From Hermodice carunculata (Eukaryota; Annelida; Polychaeta; Eunicida; Amphinomidae), in contig OZ026621.1 in the NCBI GenBank assembly GCA_964020975.1, positions 95,730,005 through 95,794,004 of the forward strand: a DNA stretch of 64,000 nt, in the 5' to 3' direction. Position 1 is the first letter of the stretch. The number at the start of each line of letters is the position of its first letter. The position numbers were made by a program, and so were the translations under genes. The notes beneath the pieces are model-generated. The model was not told the origin of the DNA. It did no database searches and saw only the letters and a list, made by a program, of their open reading frames with translations. Below, in pieces: positions 56,553 through 64,000 of the stretch.

Positions 56553-57335
56553 AAAAGGGATCATTTATTATAACCTTAGGGTTAGCACCACATGTCAGCT
56601 GTGTTTCTGGCCTTTGTCATATGTTGGCAACAGGCTTTGGCTTGGATAGTAGCTGCAAAACATAAACCAAGATGGCCAGTGTTTTGTAAGCTTACAGTTT
56701 TAATATTTCACCGTCAAAATTAAGCAGGAAACACTATAAATTTTCAGTAAAACCTTTTCGACTTTCAGGTGGCTTCCAGCTGTGGCGCTACACAATATGC
56801 ATGCATTTTGTCGGGGGGGGGGGGGGGGGGCATATACTCAACATCAGGGTGTGTGTGTGCCTCAGACATTTTTATACAATACCCTATCGTAATCCAATAT
56901 CAGATGTAAAAAGATACCCTTTCTTAATCCTGCAATGTGTTGAAAAGAGTGCTGCATTGGTGCGTCTTAATTGTTGCCCCTATCCAGCTGTGTACGTTTT
57001 GAGGGGGCTTTTCTAATCCTTGGAGTAATGAAAAGGGGGCCTTTCCCGCGGCACAAACCCAGTACAATCTTACATGGAACTACCCTCCCCCCCCCCCCCC
57101 CGGCGTCCACTTGAATTGCTAATTGCTAAAATGAAGTCCTTTTAGAGTTGGGGTTTTGGGTCCTGGATTTAAAACGTCTAAAACAATGTATATTCAAAAC
57201 TCACAAATCAATTTTTTGCTTTGTATAGGCCTATTTTGTATTATTGAGGCTGTATACCCACGACACAGAATACAAGAATAAAATCACAGAAAGCATTGGC
57301 AAAGAAACTTAAGTACTCGGGGTATCTGCAAGAGG
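56553..57335. other. Gene-free stretch
   Basis: G15-type run at 56813-56830 and C run at 57087-57102. No exon recognised. Confidence 0.4.
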
Positions 57336-57339
57336 AACA

Positions 57340-57435
57340 GGTCACTTCGGCAACAAACCATTTCGAAATTTGGGTCAGTTCGGTAGCAAAAGGAGTCAGT
57401 TCGGCAGGAAACTGGATCACTTCGGCAGAGAAAAA
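57340..57435. repeat. Short array with TTCGGC core, 21-bp spacing
   Basis: 'cacttcggcaacaaac', 'cagttcggtagcaaaaggag', 'cagttcggcaggaaactgga' and 'cacttcggcagag' recur, the last three exactly 21 bp apart, so all frames stay open across it. Confidence 0.75.
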
Positions 57436-58080
57436 GATGGTTATTTTGGATCAGGAAAATATTTTTTCTCTATTGATGAAAAATATTGGAGACAGAATAA
57501 GGGCTATCTTCATGATCATAAGACATCTCGGCATTTTAGAAGTCCAAATTACCCTTGTAATAACTTGTAAATCTAGCATGTTCACAGACAGCGTGTCTAA
57601 GATTGAGTGACATAAATCATCAATGACATCGTGACGTACACAACAGGAACTTGTTTCAGGGTACCAGTTTTACTCTTGATAAATAGGCCTACATTTATAG
57701 GAAACAATTGACTGAAGGGACGTGATATTATTTTAAATGTACTGTCTATGTAACAGGACTCCAGGCGGTAGGTAACAGTGTTGCCTGGCCATTGGTGAAG
57801 AACACTAAGTGACTGCAATAGAATAATACAATTAGGATACATTAGATTAGTTACTTAAGCTTACACCTGTAATTCGCAACAATGAGAATTCTACATCTAA
57901 TATAATATATTAAAGATCCATGTGCAGAATTCTTCGTAAGTGTCAGTCTCAATATATAAACAGTTACAGCAAATAAATGTGAAAGCAGATTAATAATGCC
58001 TTTGTTCATATAATGATATTATGATATTGCTGTGGCTCTCCACTTATGTGCCACGGTCCTGTGTGACACAGGTGGTCTAG
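57436..58080. other. Gene-free stretch
   Basis: Nothing recognised. Confidence 0.4.
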
Positions 58081-58084
58081 GAAA

Positions 58085-59860
58085 AATATAAAGGAAAGAA
58101 AAGAAAAGTAGATGAGGTGGAGGAAACCATAGAAATCCTAATCAGCTCGTGCTGCCATGTTTTCCAGGACCAGAGCCGAAGCAAAGGGTCCACAACACAT
58201 ACTCTCTCACAGCTGTGGTGAGCCCCTGGTCCTGGATATATCCCCTTACACTCATCGTTTGTAGTTCCCTCCTCACCCCTCCCCCCCCCAAAAAAAAACC
58301 AAAACAAAAACAAAATAAAAAACAACAAAATCAAAAACAAAAACAAAAACAAAAACAAAAACAAAACAAAACATAACAACAAACTTTCCCTCATACACCC
58401 TATCCCCGCCTCTGAGGCTCAGGCATTTCCCATGGGCGACCGCATAGGAGCCCTTATAATTGCTACCACCATTCCCTTTCCTCCCTGCACTCTGAAATTC
58501 TAATTTACCCTGTCGCAATCTAGCCCTATCAATTCACTTCTTCTTTTCTCTTTACTTTTAGTACCTGTCCTGTCTCCCAGAAAGCCACCCTTCAAACTTA
58601 AAACCCATGCTACACTTTCCTCTTCCTCTAAACACTGAACCTCATCTAGACTCTTGTTATTCCAGTCTTCCCTGTGCCATGCACTTTCTGAAAAATTCTC
58701 TTATCCTCTATATGCATCACACCACAACAGCCAATGATCCACTGTCTCATGTGCCGCGTGTCTATGTACCTTACATTTACCATTACTACCTGTTTTCCAC
58801 TTCTGTTTTCTAGATTGATCACTGCTATCTACTTTGAAAAAGAAGCCTGGATCCCTTCCTCATCACAACAGATACTTTTCTTTAGATATTTTTGTACCTT
58901 GTATGCTTTAAATGAACTCTTTTCCCTGACTCCTCTTTTCCAGTCTTCCTTCCAGCCCTCAGTAACAGTTCTACCTATATACACTTTCCAGTCAACAACC
59001 TCATCATATCCTTTCAATATATATCTCTCCGCCAACTTATTTATGTCTTTGACCCATCTTGTTTGTTCCTTGACTACTTCATTGCAAACTTTCATGCACC
59101 ACTGGTCTTCATTTACTGCTTGCGGATACCCCCCAGTACTTAAGTTTTGCTTTGGCAATTCTGTCTGTGATTCTCCTAGGACTGCTTCTGTTGCTCTACA
59201 TTGTGGTGCTCCCAGTATCCATTTCCTTATCTCAGTCTGTGATTTCTCCATTCCCTGGATATCTCCCTCACTTATTGAAATCACATCTAAGCCATTAATG
59301 ATCCCTGGTATTGCAACTCTATCCCATAATATCCTTGTTGTGTATGCTCTGTTGAAACGGTTCAGTGCAGTAGCTTTAATTGTTACCTTCGTACAATTCA
59401 TTTTCTGTTTATTCCTCTCCACATGATACCTGAACATGCCTTTACCCGCTGCTTTTATCTCAACACCTAGGTATTCATACTCATCGACCTCCCAAATTTC
59501 AATTAACTGTCCCCCACCTTCTGGAATTTAGAACTGCCCAATTCCATTTTTATTCCCATCTTATCTCTTCCCGCGAGTCATCACTTTACTCTTATCCTTA
59601 CTAAATTCTAACCTCCATTTATTCACATATTCCCCTGCGATGTTCAGCATCTCTGGTAGTTCTTTCTGGGACTCTGCTATGAGTAAAATGTCATCTGCAA
59701 AAAATAGACATGGGATTTTGTTTTCGCCACCTTCTTTTATTCCCTTATTACACTCCATTAGCTGGTCCCCAACTTTCCAATGCTCCCTTAAAGCTTCCTG
59801 TATTTCGTCCTTGTTCACATTTAGCATTTTACATCTTAGATAATACATTTAAGATAAATG
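58085..59860 (-). mobile_element. LINE-B copy 2 (minus strand, 5' truncated)
   Basis: On the minus strand: the RT end with IPCLFFADDILLIAESQKEL (59561-59848), then the 58829-59437 frame with WILGAPQCRATEAVLGESQ and QTRWVKDINKLAERY, then a knuckle reading HETVDHWLLWCDAY (~58735), then a 3' UTR holding a (CAAAAA)n tract and 'atgcctgagcctcagaggcg'. Frames are separated by stops. The palm FADD is intact. Only the last RT motifs remain. Confidence 0.85.
58829..59437 (-). pseudogene. LINE-B ORF2 post-RT fragment
   Basis: 202 codons with ATALNRFNRAYTTRILWDRV, WILGAPQCRATEAVLGESQ and VTEGWKEDWKRGVREKSSF. The first part is the conserved 'thumb-like' region after the RT of Jockey/I-type LINEs. 53742-53996 aligns to its middle. 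Not a host gene. Confidence 0.75.
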
Positions 59861-59933
59861 TTCACAATTCTTTATAAGGATCCATCTCAACATGTAAATG
59901 TATAGAAATATGTTAATGCATTAAATTTTAATG

Positions 59934-59939
59934 TTTATT
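59934..59939 (-). promoter_or_regulatory. Poly(A) signal AATAAA
   Basis: Lies 10 bp after the TGA of the terminal exon at 59949-60106, on the same strand. It marks the 3' end of the gene and separates it from LINE-B. Confidence 0.6.
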
Positions 59940-59948
59940 ATGGGCATA

Positions 59949-60106
59949 TCACCTAACATCTGCCTGGAAAAAATCATCAGGCAACTGCATTTTTTCCAGG
60001 TCAAAATGCAAATCTGTTGAATTGTCTGGCCTTAGCTTTTGGTGACCCCTATTGCAACGTCTGGAATCATAATCAAGGTTGGGGATTGTTGCTACTGGCA
60101 TCTTTT
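59949..60106 (-). CDS. Terminal exon of an unrecognised gene
   Basis: Acceptor gtttgtatttcag is followed by 158 nt open to TGA. It reads KMPVATIPNLDYDSRRC, RGHQKLRPDNSTDLHFDLEK and LPDDFFQADVR. It enters in phase 1, which fits the donor at 60196. Strong acceptor, acidic ordered sequence and a poly(A) signal just after the stop make this a convincing last exon. No family recognised; no membrane segment or signal. Confidence 0.65.
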
Positions 60107-60195
60107 CTGAAATACAAACAGGAAGATATTAGTACAGTAAACATGTTCAATAATGACAACATTTTTTGATATGGATATACACAAAAAGAACATAC

Positions 60196-60429
60196 CATCA
60201 TATTCTTCAAGGACTGCTCTGTCAACTATGGCCTGAGCTGAGTGAAACTTGTTCTTTTCTGTTTCTTCTTCAGACTTGTGTAGGAATAGCCCAGACTGTT
60301 GCACAATCTTGGTTGTTTCCGGTTGGTGTTATTCTCAGTGATTTCCCACTTCAGTCTATGGCCATCATTTAAGGTGACATATCTTAGTTTATGCTCTGAT
60401 ATGGTAGGGTCTTGTGGCTCCTCTGCTAT
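60196..60429 (-). CDS. Internal exon(s) of the same gene, frame unresolved
   Basis: Acceptor cactgtgcag precedes IAEEPQDPTISEHKLRYVTL, in phase with the exon at 61360-61467. The 3' part reads KSEEETEKNKFHSAQAIVDR and AVLEEYDG up to donor GATG|gtatgt, in phase with the terminal exon. The two readings are in different frames. Either a small intron lies between them (a weak donor TAT|gtcacc with acceptor cacaag at 60275 would restore phase), or the copy carries an indel. The product would be acidic and hydrophilic; function unknown. Confidence 0.5.
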
Positions 60430-60483
60430 CTGCACAGTGCATAATTCGATTCGTTTAGTATTTCTTATTATTCCATACTATTT

Positions 60484-61262
60484 AAAGTGTGTGTGTCAAC
60501 ACACACTTTTCTGTTTTTCCTCGAGTTCTTTCTTTCTTTCTTTCTTTCTTTCTTTTTTTCTTCTTTACCAGCAAATTTGTCCGACACTTTTCTGGGACAC
60601 TATTATACATAGAAATTCCAAACTTGGCATGATTGTACCTCCATACAAGGAGTTTGACCGTTTCACACAGAGGAATGAAGATTCTTAAAATTATGCAAAT
60701 TAGGGGCATTTGAAGTCTTAAATCTTGAATGTATTCAAAAGTATGATAGATAGAGATGTCATTCTAACTTCTACTAAGGGGTTACCAGTGCGCATCCAAT
60801 GAATTTAAAACAAAAGTTATGCCAATTTTAATTATGCTAACTAGCAGCATTTGAAATTTTAAAACTTGAATATCTTCAAAACTGTTAAAGATAGAGATGT
60901 CATTTTAACTTCTACTAGGGGTTTTTTGACCATTGTGCATGTAATGAATCTAAAACAAAAGTTGTAGCAATTGAAATTATGCTAATTAGCAGCATTTGAA
61001 ATTTTCAATCTTGAATATCTTTTACACTATGATATATAGAGATGTCATTCGAACTTCTTTTAGGGGGGTTGTAGACCATTGCACGCCTAATGACTAAAAT
61101 ATAAAAGCAAATCAAATTATGCTAAATACCGCCATTAGAAATTTTAAATCTGACAAAACTTCAAAGCAATAACAGATACAGACGCCATTCCAACTTCTAC
61201 CCCTGTGTTATGGAATAGTTGTACATTGCCATACCAATATGCTTTGAAGACACACACACTGA
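60484..61262. mobile_element. D1-related element in an intron, ~142-bp tandem units, short TIRs
   Basis: Begins with the hairpin aaagtgtgtgtgtcaacaca and ends gacacacacact, so AGTGTGTGTGTC forms a 12-bp inverted pair at the ends. The left ~200 bp match the D1 elements: 'gagttctttctttc', 'aaacttggcatgatt.tac', 'aaattatgcaaattagg'. About four units of 140-145 bp follow, starting near 60690, 60831, 60976 and 61116. Non-autonomous. It sits between exons at 60429 and 61360. Confidence 0.65.
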
Positions 61263-61359
61263 TTTGCAATGCAGCAAATCATCTTTCCTAGTTTTTTTTT
61301 AAATTGTCATGTTCTTTTGTATAATTAAAATATAATCGTACTATACAAGTGTAACTTAC

Positions 61360-61467
61360 CTCGAAGTCTTCCATTGTGGTGTTGAGCTCTATTTGGCTCA
61401 CGTCAGGGGCTGACATATCAGCGCCTGTAGTCATGGAGTGGCCCCTCATTTGATCCAGACTGTTTGC
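61360..61467 (-). CDS. Internal exon, 36 codons, phase 0-0
   Basis: Acceptor ccatacaaacag, donor TTCGAG|gtaagt (perfect). It encodes [20 protein letters not shown] followed by [16 protein letters not shown], acidic and Ser/Thr-rich, probably unstructured. Length divisible by three and in phase with its neighbours, so it is skippable. Best-supported exon of this gene by splice sites. Confidence 0.6.
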
Positions 61468-61515
61468 CTGTTTGTATGGCACATTTATTTGTAAAGAGAT
61501 ATTTGTTATTTACAC

Positions 61516-61586
61516 TTGCAATACATTGCTGTGTATCATCATGCACCTCTGTAGGCTCATACAGCGTTTTGCTACTCCATAGGCTC
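61516..61586 (-). pseudogene. Decayed duplicate mini-exon
   Basis: Aligns with 61858-61920 over 'gagcctatgga' and 'cagaggtgca.gatgatacaca'. It has an aag acceptor and a poor donor (gtgtaa), and in the phase required by its neighbours it contains stops. Another frame reads [12 protein letters not shown], like PIEVPEDTIQS of the intact exon. Confidence 0.4.
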
Positions 61587-61610
61587 CTTATGAAAAGATA
61601 TGTTACATCT

Positions 61611-61760
<150 letters not shown>

Positions 61761-61857
61761 ACTGGCAACGGCCTGTCATATGAAGTTATTGAGAACAGCA
61801 ATAGAGAACAATACAATGCACCTGTAATCTATATAGATCAAATTTTTGGCTACTTAC

Positions 61858-61920
61858 ATGGGCATCAGATTGTATGGTATCCTCTGGCACCTCGATAGGC
61901 CTACTGGTTTCCATAAGTTC
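61858..61920 (-). CDS. Mini-exon, 21 codons, phase 0-0
   Basis: Acceptor ttctctcatag and donor CCCAT|gtaagt flank 63 nt encoding METSRPIEVPEDTIQSDAH (after Glu-Leu). The core PIEVPEDTIQ recurs in altered form in the putative exons at 61516-61586, 62079-62147 and the start of 60429 (EEPQDPTISEH), so the gene seems to have grown by exon duplication. Function unknown. Confidence 0.55.
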
Positions 61921-62078
61921 CTATGAGAGAAAAAAGGGAGAAAATATTTTGTAATCAGATATATTACAATAAATTTTCATTAGGCATGATGAAGATCATC
62001 CAACTGCCTGTTGTGTTAGCACTTGTAACTTCAGGCAATCCAGTGCAAATGAATATGTTTTTATTCATAACCAGTCAC

Positions 62079-62147
62079 ATAAGATTGTCAAGTGGATTGC
62101 AGTTTGGGCACTGCAATGGGTACTTGACTTGTCTCTGTGACTTGCTC
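62079..62147 (-). pseudogene. Decayed or atypical duplicate mini-exon
   Basis: After acceptor taatttctag it reads EQVTETSQVPIAVPKLQST, alignable with the 61858-61920 exon, but a TGA follows before a weak donor (TAT|gtgact). Confidence 0.35.
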
Positions 62148-62435
62148 CTAGAAATTATAACATAAACATGTAAAATGACAATGTAATCAAATTAGAATGA
62201 TTCCCTGTTTTCAACTATTGATGTGTGTATAATCTACTAAAATCTACTCAATTGTATAAACACATTTCTTGTTTTATTAATTCACTAAATTATTTAACCA
62301 TAACCAGCACTCTACTCAAATATACGTGTATTTACTATTCAATTTGGTGCCTTTTGTTTCTTAACATTTTTTACTTCTTGTCTTATGACCTGGAAATCGA
62401 TATCGGTTAACTCATGAATTAAAACCACCACCAAC
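62148..62435. other. Probable intron or upstream sequence
   Basis: AT-rich; no exon recognised. The upstream exons of the minus-strand gene, if any, lie beyond the LINE to the right. Confidence 0.35.
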
Positions 62436-62439
62436 AAGG

Positions 62440-64000
62440 TCTTGGTAGGAGTAATTTACAGGCATTCTAATTCCCCTGTGTCCTTTTGGGACGATTTGGA
62501 AAAAGGTTACGATATGGCTAAAGCTACTGGCATAAACAATATCTTTGTGCTTGGCGACTTAAAAGCCGATGCCAATACTCCACATGGTCTCAGACCTCGA
62601 TAATTCTGCACGAGTAATTTCCTTTCTATCCACATCAATAAACCTACTCGTATCACTGGGACATCCTCGAGCTGTTCAGACCAGAGCCTTTTAAATATAC
62701 CAAAATTTGTTTTAGAAACGGAAGTTTTGCCTGCCATTTATATTGCAATCATTGTGCTGTTTCAGCTAAATTATCATTCAAGTACAAACGGGAGCTGCCC
62801 TATGAACGAGGTTTGTTGGAATATGCTAAAGCATATTTCAAGTTTGTTCGAAACCCCTTCTTAACTTTTAATTGGGATACCTGTTTTCTGTCTGATGATG
62901 TAGATGTTTGTTGTAAGGCCTAGACTGACTCCTTTCTGAATATTGCTAGACTATGTATTCCTAAAAAGTAGTTATCATACAGCCCAATAATTTACCGTGG
63001 TATAATGGAACCTTACAGTCTCTTAAGCGGGATGTTGTAAGAGCCCACTAGAAGGCTAAAAGCGAAATCATCCTAATGATTGGGCAAATTTCAGGACTTA
63101 CTCAAGCTTCGTAACAATTGACAAGAACATCTTCAAAATGTCGAAACACAGTACAACCTGAAGCTCAGTGCATCTCTTTCTAATTCTAGTCTTAATAACA
63201 AAACTTGGTGGCGTACTGTTAAGTGTTTCTTGAATTAGAATCATTGCGCGAACATACCCCCTCTATTACATAATAATGAGTATATATCTGACAACAATTC
63301 CAAAGCTGAGGTGTTCAATTTCTTTTGTCTACGTCAATGTAATGTTGACTTATCAACATCTGCTTTACCTTCCTTAAATTAGCTGGCACATAGGCATTCT
63401 CTGTCTAGCATTCTTATTCTTGAAAGTGAGTTTGTGAAAATTCTCAACAATATTGATGTGGCCTAAGACGACAGGACCTTATGAAATAAGTCCTAGACTA
63501 TTAAAGGAAGCTGTACCATCTATATGTAGCTCCCTAACCGGACTTTAATATCTTTAACTCAAAATCCATTTCCTGCCTCTTGGAAGAGGGCCAACGTAAT
63601 ACCTCTGCATAAAAAGGAATCAGAACCATATTATAATAATTATCGACCCATTAGGTTCCCAGGATGTGTGAGTAAAGTTATGGGATTAATCATTTGCAAA
63701 CATGTTTTTAATTTCTTTCATGATAATCATGTTCTATCCTCTTATCTGTCTGGGTGTATTCTGGGAGATTCCACCGTTAACCAATTTTTGTCCCTTTATC
63801 ATGAGCTTTGCTTAGCTATTGATCTTCGTCAGCATATAAGAATTGTTTGCTTAGACGTAAGCAAAGCTTTTTAATAAATTGTGGCACTAAGCTTTGCCCC
63901 ACAACCTAATTTGAGAAGAATGGAATATCCGTTGAATCATTAGCCTAGTTTTGCAGTTGTCTGATAGACAACATGGTGTGGTCATCAAGGGTCAAAGTTC
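62440..64000 (+). mobile_element. CR1/L2-like LINE, runs off the window
   Basis: Endonuclease remnants: SPVSFWDDLEKGYDMAKATG, FVLGDLKADANTPHG and INKPTRITGTSSSC (62450-62670). The EN-RT linker follows (to ~63440), then RT start with ISPRLLKEAVPSI (~63490), VIPLHKKESEPYYNNYRPI (~63600) and IRIVCLDVSKAF (63840-63872). Many stops and frame shifts. The 5' end is truncated at about 62440, within the endonuclease. The catalytic RT core would lie right of the window. RT and EN motifs place it in the CR1/Rex/L2 group. Confidence 0.8.

Noticed and set aside
60299-60688. 129-codon plus-strand frame
   Set aside because: Antisense to minus-strand exons with splice sites and crosses a TTTC microsatellite.
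60484-61262. Helitron
   Set aside because: A hairpin is at the wrong end and no TC...CTRR ends were seen; inverted ends fit a TIR element better.

Overview
The window looks like animal nuclear DNA from a marine invertebrate. It is AT-rich and crowded with microsatellites and old non-LTR retrotransposons. It has spliced-looking exons and no bacterial operon structure. The repeat style (many L2/CR1-like and other LINEs, Penelope-like elements, repeats rich in 'ggtcatttggac', 'taggccta' words) would suit a hemichordate, echinoderm, amphioxus or mollusc. The sequence alone does not decide between them.

Host genes are sparse, and most are short exons that an ORF scan misses. (1) A minus-strand secreted C-type lectin lies at about 2.0-3.7 kb: a signal peptide plus coiled-coil exon (3701-3461) and the first half of a lectin domain (2210-1998). 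The two join in phase, and the rest probably lies left of the window. (2) An immunoglobulin-like exon, possibly decayed, is at 43.9-44.1 kb. (3) A 120-codon charged, helical ORF of unknown function is at 32.2-32.6 kb (minus). (4) A helix-hairpin-helix (HhH) ORF is at 54.8-55.1 kb (minus), with a candidate promoter and non-coding first exon near 56.4-56.55 kb. (5) The 3' part of an unrecognised minus-strand gene runs from 62.15 to 59.93 kb, with in-phase mini-exons, apparently duplicated exons and a poly(A) signal. Weak candidate exons are also noted.

Left to right: 0-10 kb holds the lectin exons, three copies of an unnamed interspersed repeat (R1), a 41-bp and a 16-bp minisatellite and a purine-rich gene-free stretch. 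At 10.7-15.4 kb two LINEs of one superfamily lie tail to tail. At 17.1-24.4 kb an older repeat block (S) is split by a long two-ORF LINE with an intact ORF1 and a broken ORF2. At 25.4-27.5 kb is a broken Penelope-like element whose GIY-YIG endonuclease lies before the RT part, the permuted 'Naiad/Chlamys' order. At 28-35 kb are another R1 copy, LINE tails, a repeat with RFX-like palindromes, a perfect 21-bp hairpin and a 40-bp minisatellite. At 35.6-53.7 kb is a mosaic of duplicated and inverted repeats, one of which carries internal ~140-bp tandem units, plus two MITE-like elements and a possible solo LTR. At 53.7-59.9 kb two copies of another LINE lie either side of the HhH region in opposite orientations. 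A CR1/L2-like LINE (62.4-64.0 kb) runs off the right edge.

No pathway or gene cluster is evident. The genes are unrelated fragments in a repeat-rich region. All calls rest on reading the sequence; no database search was run.
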